Assembly (NCBI GenBank): GCA_041640815.1
Contig: JBEPZO010000009.1
Location: 1 to 60,315, forward strand
Length of the DNA stretch: 60,315 nt
Source: JANWZL01 sp041640815
GTDB taxonomy: Bacteria > Pseudomonadota > Gammaproteobacteria > Burkholderiales > Thiobacillaceae
Direction: 5' to 3'
In this document: one piece after another, positions 15,706 through 23,635 of the stretch
Numbering within the stretch: the first letter of the stretch is position 1
Layout of the letters: every line of letters begins with the position of its first letter
Position numbers and translations under genes: made by a program
The notes under the pieces: generated by a model
The model's database searches: none
Told to the model about the DNA's origin: nothing
Seen by the model: only the letters and a program-made list of their open reading frames with translations

Positions 15706-17181
15706 ATGACCCAGAAGCGCCCTTCGAGTGATCGCCCTGCCAGGGGTGCCTGTGCGGTGCGCGTATGGCGCGCATGGCGTGAGGGTGTGGCTGCCGCCTA
15801 TTCTGTAAGCAAAGCTTTCGCCGACACGAGCTACCGCAGCAGAGGTGCTTGCGGCCTGCATAGGCTGCTGGGCATGATGGTCATCGCCTTGCTGCCCATG
15901 GGGGTGGTCGCCGAAACCCTCGACTTCAAACAATGTGTCGACTTGGCGCTGGCGCAGAACCCCGACATCGCCGTAAGCCGCAGCCAAATCGACCAGGCCG
16001 AGGCGGGGCTGCGGCAGGCCGAGGCCGGTCGTCTGCCACGGCTCAGCCTGACGCTGACCGGCACGCATACCAACGACCCTTTGGCGGCCTTCGGCCTGAA
16101 ATTGGGACAAGAGCGGGTGACGAGCGCGGATTTCGATCCGGCCCGATTGAACGCGCCCAAGGCGGCGTCCAACCTGAATACTCGGCTGGAGCTGGCTTGG
16201 CCGGTCTATACCGGCGGACTGGTGCAAAGCCAAGTCTCTGAGGCCCGTGCCCTGGTGCGCGCTGCGCAGGCGGGCGATGCCTCGGCGCGCCAGCAGCTCG
16301 TCCTGCAGGTGCTCAAGGGTTACCAGGGGGTGCACAGCGCCCGGGCGCAGGTGCGGGTGGCAGAGCAGGCCGTCGCCGCCGCCGAGGAATACGTGCGCGT
16401 TACGCAGCGCCTGTACGAGCAGGGTTTGACGGTGAAAAGCGATGTGCTCACCGCCCGTGTCCACCTCGAGGAGGCGCGGGTGCAGCTCGCTGAGGCGAGG
16501 AACGCGGCAGCGAGCGCGCTGGACCAACTGAAGTCGTTGTTGGGCAGACCACTGGACGAGCCCCTGGAGGTCGGCGAGCCGGTCCTGCCCAGGATGTTGA
16601 CGGGGAGCGAGCAGGAACTGCGCCGCCAGGCCCTCGATAGCCATGCCGCCCTGGTCGCCTTGCGCCAGCAGCTCGAGGCGGCAGCGGCGCAAGTTGTGGC
16701 GGCGCGTGCCGGCAAGCGGCCGCAGATCAGCGTGCTTTTGCGACAAGATTGGAACGACAACGGCATCGGTCTTGATGCCAGCAGCCAGACCGTCGCCGGT
16801 GTGCTGACCTGGACGGCCTTCGACGGCGGTGTGAGCAATGCTGCTGTGGCGCGCGCCGAGGCTGGCCGACGCGCGCTCGCCGCCCGCTTGCGCCAGGCGG
16901 AGGATGGCATCGCGCTGCAAGTCGCCGATGCCCGGCGTCGCGCCCTTGAGGCCGAGGAGCGGGTCAGCGCGCGCGAACTCGCTGTGCGGCAGGCGGAGGA
17001 GGCGCAGCGCCTGGTCAGGCGTCGCTATGAAAACGGCATGGCCACGGTCGTCGAACTGCTCACCGCCCAGACCCAGCTCGACCGCGCGCGCGCTGACTTG
17101 GTGGCGGCCCGCCATGAGCTGGCCGTGCAGCGCGCCGAGTTGCAGCGCGCCGTCGGCGTGTTGACTGCGGAGGCGCTATGA
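15706..17181 (+). CDS. TolC-family outer-membrane efflux protein
   Basis: This is the outer-membrane channel of a tripartite pump. After the N-terminal region, mature sequence starts near ETLDFKQCVDLALAQNPDIAV, the usual TolC/OEP opening. Two OEP repeats of long helices follow, rich in Ala, Gln and Arg (for example AEQAVAAAEEYVRVTQRLYEQGLTVKSD split over the first repeat and RRRYENGM-like VRRRYENGMATVVELL in the second). The ATG at 15706 has AGGAG eight bases upstream. It gives a 492-residue product with a hydrophobic signal-like segment (LGMMVIALLPMGVVA) only at about residues 56-70, an unusually late position. A later ATG around 15874 would give a short signal peptide. Adaptor and pump genes follow directly. 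Confidence 0.9.
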   Translation: MTQKRPSSDRPARGACAVRVWRAWREGVAAAYSVSKAFADTSYRSRGACGLHRLLGMMVIALLPMGVVAETLDFKQCVDLALAQNPDIAVSRSQIDQAEAGLRQAEAGRLPRLSLTLTGTHTNDPLAAFGLKLGQERVTSADFDPARLNAPKAASNLNTRLELAWPVYTGGLVQSQVSEARALVRAAQAGDASARQQLVLQVLKGYQGVHSARAQVRVAEQAVAAAEEYVRVTQRLYEQGLTVKSDVLTARVHLEEARVQLAEARNAAASALDQLKSLLGRPLDEPLEVGEPVLPRMLTGSEQELRRQALDSHAALVALRQQLEAAAAQVVAARAGKRPQISVLLRQDWNDNGIGLDASSQTVAGVLTWTAFDGGVSNAAVARAEAGRRALAARLRQAEDGIALQVADARRRALEAEERVSARELAVRQAEEAQRLVRRRYENGMATVVELLTAQTQLDRARADLVAARHELAVQRAELQRAVGVLTAEAL

Positions 17182-17281
17182 TCGCCCCTCCCGCGCGCTG
17201 GCGCTGTCGCCATCCAGATCGAACTGTGCCTGTGTCGGTGCCCGGCGCGGGCCGATTCACGCTTGCCAGAGGTGACCGTCC

Positions 17282-18349
17282 ATGAAACGATCGACCTTGA
17301 CTGCCGCTTTTGCCCTGGTCTCGGTATTGGCACTCGTCGGCTGCGGTCATGACGCACAGACCCAGGCACCGGCGGGACAGGCGCGCCTGGTGCAGGCGCG
17401 CACGGAAGTCGCCACGCTGCAATCTCTGCCAACCTATCATGTGGCGCCCGCGACGGTGGTAGCGCGCGAGCGGGTAGAGGTGGCCTCTCGACTCATGGGC
17501 TACGTCCGCGACATCGCTGTGGCCGAGGGGCAGACGGTCAAGGCCGGCCAGCACCTGTTCACCGTCGATCCCCTCGATGTCGAGGGGCAGGTGGAATTGG
17601 CGCGGCACGCCGTGCAGCAGGCCGAGGACGCCTGGCGCGACGCCCAGGCCGACTTGGAGCGCTATGCCAACCTGCTCAAGGACGAGGTGGTGAGCCGCCA
17701 GCAGTACGAGAAGATGAAGCTCAATCGCGACCTTGCCGCAGCCCGCCTGGCGCAGGCCAAAGCCCAGCTCGCCACCGCCAGCGGTCAACTGCGTTACGCC
17801 ACCGTCCGCGCACCGATCAGCGGCGTGGTCACGCGCAAGCTGGCAGACCGGGGCGACCTAGCGGCGCCGGGCCAGCCCGTGCTGGTGCTGGAGTCGCTGG
17901 GCGCGAAGCAGGTGGAGACACAAGTCCCGGAGGCCATCCTGGCTGGCATCAAGCCGGGGCAGGCAATCCAGGTCGAGGTCGACGGCTTGGCACAACCCAT
18001 CGAGGCCCGCGTGGCCCGCATCTCACCGGCCGCTGATCCGGTGAGCCGCACCTTCCTGGTCAAGCTGGACATCGCTGGCGATGGCTTACGTAGCGGCACC
18101 TTTGCCCGTGCGCTGTTCCCTCTGCAGACCCGCCAGGCCATCGCCATCCCAGCCAGCGCCCTGGTGCAGCGTGCCGGCATCGAGGGGGTATTCGTCGTCG
18201 ATGGGGGCGGTGTGGCGCGCTTCCGCATGGTGCGCAGTGGCGCCCAGCATGCGGGGCGGGTGGAGATCCAGGCCGGTCTGGAGGTGGGCGAGCGCTTCGT
18301 CGCCGAGGGCGCAGAGCGATTGAGCAGCGGCGATCGCGTCAAGGGCTGA
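17282..18349 (+). CDS. RND efflux periplasmic adaptor, lipoprotein
   Basis: This membrane-fusion protein links the inner-membrane RND pump to the outer-membrane channel. The 355-residue product has a lipoprotein signal, LALVGCGHD, with Cys21 as the lipidation site. Then come a lipoyl/barrel-sandwich half (VAEGQTVKAGQHLFTVDP), a helical hairpin (about residues 100-155), the second lipoyl half (VRAPISGVVTRKLADRG), a beta-barrel and a membrane-proximal domain. No His-rich metal region like that of CusB/CzcB is seen. It starts 100 bp after the tolC-like gene and ends 10 bp before the pump gene. Cargo type cannot be read from it. Confidence 0.92.
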   Translation: MKRSTLTAAFALVSVLALVGCGHDAQTQAPAGQARLVQARTEVATLQSLPTYHVAPATVVARERVEVASRLMGYVRDIAVAEGQTVKAGQHLFTVDPLDVEGQVELARHAVQQAEDAWRDAQADLERYANLLKDEVVSRQQYEKMKLNRDLAAARLAQAKAQLATASGQLRYATVRAPISGVVTRKLADRGDLAAPGQPVLVLESLGAKQVETQVPEAILAGIKPGQAIQVEVDGLAQPIEARVARISPAADPVSRTFLVKLDIAGDGLRSGTFARALFPLQTRQAIAIPASALVQRAGIEGVFVVDGGGVARFRMVRSGAQHAGRVEIQAGLEVGERFVAEGAERLSSGDRVKG

Positions 18350-18359
18350 GGCGGCAGTC

Positions 18360-21300
18360 ATGGCGGAACCGATGCAAAGCAGTGTCGCCGCAGGCGAGAT
18401 AAACATCGCCGGTCGGCTAGCCGCGGCCTTCCTGGAATCGAAGATCACGCCCCTGATGATCTTGTTCCTGTTCATGGTGGGGGCGTTGGCTCTGATGTTG
18501 ACGCCGCGCGAATACAACCCGCAGATCGTCGTGCCAGCGGCCAACATCATCGTCGCCAAGCCCGGCGCGAGCGCGACAGAGGTGCACAACCTGATCGTCA
18601 AACCCCTGGAGACGATCATGAACGCGCAGTCGGGCGTGGACCACACCTTCGGCTACGCCGCCAACGACTATGGTGTGGTGACCGTCCAATTCGAGGTCGG
18701 GCAGGACCAGGAGGACAGCCTGGTCAAGCTCTACAACCAGCTCATGCAGAACATGGACCGCATCCCCCCTGGGGCGATGCAGCCCATGGTACGTCCGATC
18801 AACGTCGATGACGTGCCGATCCTGACGCTGACCTTGAGCTCGGCGCGTTACGATGACCGGCAGCTGCGCGAGGTAGGCGCTCGGCTTCTGGAGCAGCTGC
18901 GCAATGTCCCGGGTGTGTCCTTCACCCAGATCGTCGGCGGGCGAGCGCCGACGGTGAACGTGTGGCTCGACCCCCAGCGCTTGAGCGCCGCGGGTCTGAC
19001 CCTGGACCAGGTCGATCGCATGCTGCGCGGCGCCAACGTCTCAGCGCCGCTCGGCGAGCTGGTCCAGGGCAATCGGAGCCAGCCCTTGCGCTTGGCCGGT
19101 TTCCTCGGCTCGGCACGCGAGGTGGGCGACACCGTCGTTGGGGTGAGCGAGGGGCGGCCGATCTACCTGAAGGACATCGCCCGCATCGAAGAGGGCGGGG
19201 CCGAAGTCGAGGAGTCCTCCTGGATCGGCGTCGGCGCAGCCGAACCCCGACCCGCCGTCACCCTGGCCATCGCCAAGAAGGCAGGCACCAATGGCGTAAC
19301 CGTCGCCAACGCGGTGCTGGCGAAACTGGAAGCGCTCCAACGGGTGGCCTTGCCCGAGGGCATCGAGGTCACCGTCACCCGCAATGATGGCGAGCGCGCC
19401 AATGCGGCGGTGAACCTGCTCGTAGAGCACCTGGGCATCGCCATCCTCACCGTCATCTTGCTGATGTGGTGGTTCCTTGGCTGGCGCGAGGCAGCTATCG
19501 TCACGATGACCATCCCGCTCATCCTGTTCATCGTCCTCGCGGTGGGCTACCTCTTTGGCCAGACCATCAACCGCATCACCCTGTTCGCCCTCATCCTGGC
19601 GCTTGGTCTGCTGGTCGACGACTCCATCGTGGTGATCGAGAACATCCACCGCCATTTGCACCATGGCAAGGAGAAAATCAAGGACTTCAGCCGCAGCCTG
19701 ATTCTGGCCACCAACGAGATCGGCAACCCGACTAATGTCGCCACCCTGGCTGTGATGCTGGCCTTCATCCCCATGGCCTTCGTCACCGGCATGATGGGGC
19801 CGTTCATGCGGCCCATCCCCATCAACGTGCCGGTGGCCATGCTCGCCTCGCTGTTCATCGCCTATTCCGTGGTGCCCTGGGCGGCGCGGCGCGCGCTGCA
19901 GGGCAAGGCCTTGAGGGCGATGCAAGAGACCCCCACCCTGGAGGACAGGGACCACGAGGCGAGCGACCCGCTGCGCCGCAGCTACCTCGCGGTGATCCGC
20001 CCGCTGATCGCCAGCGCCAGCAAACGCAACGTCTTCTTCCTCGTGGTGCTGGCCCTGCTGATGGCCGCCATGTTGATGCCTGCCTGGCAGTTCGTGCGCC
20101 CCTCTGGCATGAACGGACCGCTCTCGCCGCTGGGGGTGGAGCTCAAGATGCTGCCGAACGATAACACCAATACCATGCTGCTGCAGATCGACATGCCCGC
20201 TGGCACCGCGCTAGCCGCCACCGATCGGGTCGCGCGCGCCGTTGGGGCAGTGTTGGCAGCACACCCGGAGGTGACCAACTACCAGGCCTTCTTGGGGCTG
20301 CCGGCGCCGATCGACTTCGCCGCCTTGGTACGCGGCGACCTGCTCAAGCGCGGCAGCAACTTCGCCCAGATCCGCGTCAACCTCACCGACAAGCACGCGC
20401 GCAGCGCATCCTCGCACGACATCGCGCAGCAGCTGCACACGCTGCTCGAGCCCGTGCGGAAGGCGCATCCTGAGGCCAAGATCAAGATCTACGAGACGCC
20501 GCCGGGGCCGCCGGTGCAGTCCCAGATCCTGGCCGAACTCTATGGCCCCGATTACGAACGGCTACGCCTTGCCGCCGCCGAGGTGAACGCCGCCTTCAAG
20601 CAGATCTATGGCCTCATCAACGTCGATGACACGGCCGGCGATGACGTGGAGGGTTTCACGGTGCGCGTCGATGCCGAGAAGGCCATGCTGGCCGGGGTGT
20701 CGCCGGCGCAGGTGGCGGAGCTTTTGCGCAACTATACCTCTGGTTTCACTATTGGTACCTTGCATGTGGAGGACGCGCGCGAGCCCATCGAGATTCGCGT
20801 GCGCCTGCCGCGGGCTTTGCGCGCCAGCCCCGAGACGCTGCTCGCACTGCGCGTGAGCAACGCCCAAGGCGTGCAGATCCCGCTGTCCGAGATCGCGCGC
20901 GTGGAGCGGGTGATCGAGGCCAAGCCCATCTATGGCCGCGACCTGCACCCCATGGTGATGGTGGGTGGGGAGATGATCACCTCCAGCCCGGTCTACGCCG
21001 TCCTGGCCTTGGACCAGATGCTCGACGGCAAGCGCCTGAAGGCGAGCGGCGTCAGCTTCACCACCGGCAATCTCGGTTTCGTCGAGGCGCAACCGCAAGA
21101 CGTGGTGGACTACACCCTGCTGTGGGGCGGGGAGATGCGGCTGACCCTCGATGTCTTCCGCGACCTCGGCAGCGCCTTCATCGTCGCCTTGATCCTGATC
21201 TATCTCCTGCTTACCGGTTACTACAAGTCGTTCATGCTGCCCATCGTCGTCATGGGCGCCATCCCGCTCACCCTGATCGGCATCTTCCCCGGCCACTGGT

Positions 21301-21647
21301 TGATGGGGCAGGCCTTCACGGCAACCTCGATGATCGGCGCCATCGCGCTGGCCGGCATCGTGGTGCGCAACTCCCTGCTGTTGATCGATTTCATCCTCGA
21401 CTATCGGCGCCAGGGCTATAGCCTCGAGGAGGCGGTGATGGAGGCCGGGGCGGTGCGCTTCCGCCCGATCCTGCTCACGGCGTTGGCCATCATACTGGCC
21501 TCCGCCATCATGATCACCGACCCCGTGTTCGGTGGGCTGGCCATCTCGCTGATCTTCGGCACCTTCGCCTCCACCGCGCTCACCCTGGTGGTGATCCCGC
21601 TGATCTACTACCTCTGGCAGCGCCGCCAGCAACCTCTGGCGGCCTGA
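18360..21647 (+). CDS. RND family inner-membrane efflux pump
   Basis: The 1095-residue protein is a full-length RND transporter driven by the proton gradient. It begins with TM1 (about 31-47), then the first periplasmic porter/docking loop, TM2-6 (about 355-520), a second large loop and TM8-12 (from about 930). TM4 carries GLLVDDSIVVIENIHR with Asp419-Asp420, the proton-relay pair equivalent to AcrB Asp407-Asp408. The divalent-metal CzcA/CusA form (DGAVVMVEN) is absent, which argues against a heavy-metal pump. The length is slightly above AcrB, with a cytoplasmic linker ALRAMQETPTLEDRDHE between the halves. It is cotranscribed with its adaptor. Natural substrate unknown; the regulator suggests a sulfur-linked compound. 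Confidence 0.94.
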   Translation: MAEPMQSSVAAGEINIAGRLAAAFLESKITPLMILFLFMVGALALMLTPREYNPQIVVPAANIIVAKPGASATEVHNLIVKPLETIMNAQSGVDHTFGYAANDYGVVTVQFEVGQDQEDSLVKLYNQLMQNMDRIPPGAMQPMVRPINVDDVPILTLTLSSARYDDRQLREVGARLLEQLRNVPGVSFTQIVGGRAPTVNVWLDPQRLSAAGLTLDQVDRMLRGANVSAPLGELVQGNRSQPLRLAGFLGSAREVGDTVVGVSEGRPIYLKDIARIEEGGAEVEESSWIGVGAAEPRPAVTLAIAKKAGTNGVTVANAVLAKLEALQRVALPEGIEVTVTRNDGERANAAVNLLVEHLGIAILTVILLMWWFLGWREAAIVTMTIPLILFIVLAVGYLFGQTINRITLFALILALGLLVDDSIVVIENIHRHLHHGKEKIKDFSRSLILATNEIGNPTNVATLAVMLAFIPMAFVTGMMGPFMRPIPINVPVAMLASLFIAYSVVPWAARRALQGKALRAMQETPTLEDRDHEASDPLRRSYLAVIRPLIASASKRNVFFLVVLALLMAAMLMPAWQFVRPSGMNGPLSPLGVELKMLPNDNTNTMLLQIDMPAGTALAATDRVARAVGAVLAAHPEVTNYQAFLGLPAPIDFAALVRGDLLKRGSNFAQIRVNLTDKHARSASSHDIAQQLHTLLEPVRKAHPEAKIKIYETPPGPPVQSQILAELYGPDYERLRLAAAEVNAAFKQIYGLINVDDTAGDDVEGFTVRVDAEKAMLAGVSPAQVAELLRNYTSGFTIGTLHVEDAREPIEIRVRLPRALRASPETLLALRVSNAQGVQIPLSEIARVERVIEAKPIYGRDLHPMVMVGGEMITSSPVYAVLALDQMLDGKRLKASGVSFTTGNLGFVEAQPQDVVDYTLLWGGEMRLTLDVFRDLGSAFIVALILIYLLLTGYYKSFMLPIVVMGAIPLTLIGIFPGHWLMGQAFTATSMIGAIALAGIVVRNSLLLIDFILDYRRQGYSLEEAVMEAGAVRFRPILLTALAIILASAIMITDPVFGGLAISLIFGTFASTALTLVVIPLIYYLWQRRQQPLAA

Positions 21648-21680
21648 CCATGTCGTCAACCTTGCACAAGGAGCCTAGCC

Positions 21681-21908
21681 ATGAGCATTGAACGCATCGT
21701 CCGCATCGTCGCTGGTTTCTTCATCTTGCTGTCCTTGGGGCTGGCCCAGGCGTTGGGCCAGGCCGACCTGACCCAGGTCTCTTGGCTGTGGTTCACCGCC
21801 TTTGTCGGCCTCAACCTGTTCCAGTCGGGCTTCACCAACCTCTGCCCGCTGGTGACCATCCTGAAGAAGCTGGGCTTCAAGGAGGCGACAGCCAGCAGTG
21901 CCAGTTGA
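21681..21908 (+). CDS. DUF2892 (YgaP-type) small membrane protein
   Basis: This 75-residue protein has two predicted helices (RIVRIVAGFFILLSLGLAQ and LWFTAFVGLNLFQSGF) and the DUF2892 ending TNLCPLVTILKKLGF. In E. coli YgaP the same domain is the membrane part fused to a rhodanese, and ygaP is controlled by the ArsR-type YgaV. Here the domain stands alone, without rhodanese, 33 bp after the RND gene and with AAGGAG upstream of its ATG. Its Cys in TNLCPL is conserved in the family. Linkage with a BigR/YgaV-like regulator supports a role in sulfane-sulfur handling, but the molecular function is unknown. Confidence 0.85.
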   Translation: MSIERIVRIVAGFFILLSLGLAQALGQADLTQVSWLWFTAFVGLNLFQSGFTNLCPLVTILKKLGFKEATASSAS

Positions 21909-21926
21909 GCGGCGATCTGGGATAAT

Positions 21927-21951
21927 CCTGCCGTGGGTTGCTGACGGCAGG
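21927..21951 (+). terminator. Hairpin after the efflux operon, possible terminator
   Basis: CCTGCCGT (21927-21934) and ACGGCAGG (21944-21951) form a perfect 8-bp stem with a 9-base loop, 19 bp after the DUF2892 stop. There is no T-run after it, so if it ends transcription it is not a classic intrinsic terminator. Confidence 0.35.
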
Positions 21952-22093
21952 CCCTAGCAGGGTACAAACGCAGACGCGCAGCGCTACCTCAGCGCCGATG
22001 ACCTGCGGCCAGCCGCTACGAGTCGAGCGACGTCGTGCCTGGGCCATGGCGCCGGCTCGTCGAAAGGCCTTCGCCAGCCATAGCGCGGCGCGG

Positions 22094-22137
22094 TAAGACC
22101 CCGAAGCTCGGGGTCGCTACGCGCGCGGGGGGTCTTA
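22094..22137 (+). promoter_or_regulatory. Mutually exclusive hairpins, possible attenuator-like element
   Basis: GACCCCGA (22097-22104) can pair with TCGGGGTC (22108-22115) around a 3-base loop. The same left arm, as TAAGACCCC (22094-22102), can instead pair with GGGGTCTTA (22129-22137). The two structures compete for one strand. It lies about 165 bp before the rhodanese gene. Regulatory use is speculative; no T-run or ribosome-binding site is directly involved. Confidence 0.3.
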
Positions 22138-22301
22138 AGGGGTGGCTCATGCAACGGCCGGCCGCCTGTCCGCCATCAGCTGGCAGCGGGGGGCGCGTGC
22201 TACGGGTGGCCACAGATCCAGTAGCGGCGCGGACAGCTACCGAGCGGGGGGCTGCCGGCAGTGATCGTCGACTTCGATCTCTTCAGCACCTAATAAAGGC
22301 G

Positions 22302-22712
22302 ATGGATTTCATCCTGCAAAACATTTGGCTCATATTGCTTGCGTTGCTCTCAGGCGCCATGCTGGTGTGGCCGAGCCTCAGTGCGCGTTTATCCGGCATC
22401 AAGCAGGTGGGGCCACAAGAGGCGGTGATGTTGTTCAACCACCAGGATGCCCTGGTGCTGGACGTGCGTGAGGCGTCAGAATATCGCGATGGCCACATCC
22501 CGAAGGCCATGCATATCCCGCTGCGCCAGCTCAAAGCGCGTCTAAAAGAGCTGGAGCGGCACAGGGATAGACCCATCGTCGCCGTTTGCCGCACGGGTAA
22601 CCGCTCGAGCTATGCCTGCCGGCTGTTGCGCAAGGCGGGTTTTGAACGGGTGCACAACCTTGCCGGTGGCATGGTGGCCTGGGAACAGGCCGGCCTGCCG
22701 AGCGAGCGATGA
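22302..22712 (+). CDS. yibN: Membrane-anchored rhodanese-like protein (YibN type)
   Basis: A 136-residue rhodanese-domain protein with one N-terminal membrane helix (FILQNIWLILLALLSGAMLV). The sulfurtransferase loop CRTGNRS at 96-102 supplies the persulfide-carrying Cys96, and LDVREASEYRDGHI is the typical CH2A-type element. It probably faces the cytoplasm, moving sulfane sulfur or acting in membrane protein biology. I choose the ATG at 22302 because homology begins there; the ribosome-binding site (AAAGG) is close and weak. The order rhodanese-grxC-secB-gpsA equals E. coli yibN-grxC-secB-gpsA, so I assign it to that cluster rather than to the efflux operon. Confidence 0.88.
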   Translation: MDFILQNIWLILLALLSGAMLVWPSLSARLSGIKQVGPQEAVMLFNHQDALVLDVREASEYRDGHIPKAMHIPLRQLKARLKELERHRDRPIVAVCRTGNRSSYACRLLRKAGFERVHNLAGGMVAWEQAGLPSER

Positions 22713-22802
22713 GCGCGCGGCGCACGCAGCGAGGCCGCTGGCTGGCCAGGGTCGTGCCAGGACCCAGGGGGGTCAGCGCATGTTTGTGAAGAGGAAGTGT
22801 CT

Positions 22803-23066
22803 ATGCCACGTGTGAAGATGTATACCACCGCCGTCTGCCCCTACTGCCAGCGCGCCGAGATGCTGCTGCGCAGGAAGGGGGTGACCGAACTGGAAAAGAT
22901 CCGCGTCGACCTCGATCCAGAGCGCCGTGAGGAGATGATGCGTCTTACCGGCCGCCGCACCGTGCCGCAGATCTTCATCGGCGAGCGCCACATCGGCGGC
23001 TTCGACGACCTGGCCGAGCTGGATGCCGGCGGCGAGCTCGACTCGCTCCTGTCCGCTCAGGAATGA
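22803..23066 (+). CDS. grxC: Glutaredoxin 3
   Basis: A small cytoplasmic thiol oxidoreductase that uses glutathione to reduce disulfides and mixed disulfides. The 87-residue product has the dithiol active site CPYC at Cys12-Cys15 (YTTAVCPYCQRA), the cis-Pro segment RTVPQIFIG and the GSH-binding GGFDDL. The ATG at 22803 has GAGGAAG six bases upstream; a GTG two codons earlier is less likely. It lies between the rhodanese gene and secB as in E. coli. Confidence 0.95.
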   Translation: MPRVKMYTTAVCPYCQRAEMLLRRKGVTELEKIRVDLDPERREEMMRLTGRRTVPQIFIGERHIGGFDDLAELDAGGELDSLLSAQE

Positions 23067-23081
23067 AAATGCCCGCTCGAG

Positions 23082-23134
23082 GCTGCCCCTGCTGGGCAGC
23101 ATTGTTACAACAACGCGGCGCTAAGCAGCGCCGC
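23082..23134 (+). terminator. Two strong tandem hairpins between grxC and secB
   Basis: GCTGCCC (23082-23088) pairs with GGGCAGC (23094-23100). GCGGCGCT (23115-23122) pairs with AGCGCCGC (23127-23134). Both stems are perfect with 4-5 base loops. Neither has a clear T-run, so they may slow or end transcription, or protect mRNA ends by blocking exonucleases. The second lies 23 bp before the secB start. Confidence 0.4.
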
Positions 23135-23157
23135 AGCCTAGTCGAACAGGAACTCAG

Positions 23158-23601
23158 ATGACCGACCAGCAGACGCAACAGCAGGCCCAACCCTTTTTCA
23201 ACATCGAAAAGATCTACATCAAAGACCTCTCGGTCGAGGTGCCCAACGCGCCGCAGATCTTCCTCGAACGCGAGCAGCCGCAGATCGACATGCAGATCAA
23301 CACCCAAAGCGGACCGGTGGAACAGGATATCTACCAGTCCGAGCTGACGCTCACCATCACTGCCAAGATCAAGGACAAGACCGCCTTCCTGGTGGAGGTG
23401 TGTCAGGCAGGCATCTTCCGCATCCAAAACCTGCCCAAGGAGGCGTTGGAGGCGGCGCTGGCCATCGGCTGCCCCAACATCCTCTTCCCCTACGCCCGAC
23501 AGGCTGTCTCCAGTGCCATCCTCGATGCCGGCTTCCCGCCGTTGCTGCTGCAGCCGGTGAACTTCGAGTTGCTCTATATGCAGCAACGGCAGGCGCAGTA
23601 G
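23158..23601 (+). CDS. secB: Protein-export chaperone SecB
   Basis: SecB is a tetrameric cytoplasmic chaperone that keeps precursor proteins unfolded and passes them to SecA. The 147-residue product shows the SecB core (FFNIEKIYIKDLSVEVPNAP, YQSELTLTITAKI, CPNILFPYARQAVSSAI) and ends with PVNFELLYMQQ. Length is close to the E. coli protein. It starts 24 bp after the second of two hairpins and is followed after 34 bp by gpsA. Confidence 0.97.
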   Translation: MTDQQTQQQAQPFFNIEKIYIKDLSVEVPNAPQIFLEREQPQIDMQINTQSGPVEQDIYQSELTLTITAKIKDKTAFLVEVCQAGIFRIQNLPKEALEAALAIGCPNILFPYARQAVSSAILDAGFPPLLLQPVNFELLYMQQRQAQ

Positions 23602-23635
23602 GCCAGTCAGCCGAACTGAAGCTGATCCTACGGCA

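Larger units (their letters stand above)
21909..22301. other. 393-bp non-coding gap between DUF2892 gene and rhodanese gene
   Basis: No convincing gene is seen. An open frame runs through into the rhodanese gene from 22035, but its first 89 codons (MPGPWRRLVERPSP and on) look like random GC-rich translation. The gap holds one hairpin at 21927-21951 and a pair of competing hairpins at 22094-22137, listed separately. It marks the border between the efflux module and the yibN-grxC-secB-gpsA genes. Confidence 0.6.

Noticed and set aside
15634..17115. Long antisense frame of 493 codons across the tolC-like gene
   Set aside because: It is a shadow of a GC-rich gene; the plus-strand frame has clear TolC family sequence.
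20562..21659. 365-codon antisense frame under the RND pump gene
   Set aside because: Very rich in His, Gln, Asp and Gly as expected for the complement of a GC-rich membrane protein gene; no family match.
22035..22301. Open frame extending the rhodanese gene by 89 codons upstream
   Set aside because: The extra residues are GC-driven and unlike any rhodanese; homology and the membrane helix start at the ATG at 22302.
22302..22712. Rhodanese gene as part of the sulfur-responsive efflux operon
   Set aside because: Tempting because YgaP joins DUF2892 and rhodanese, but the order rhodanese-grxC-secB-gpsA matches E. coli yibN-grxC-secB-gpsA, and a 393-bp structured gap separates it from the pump genes.
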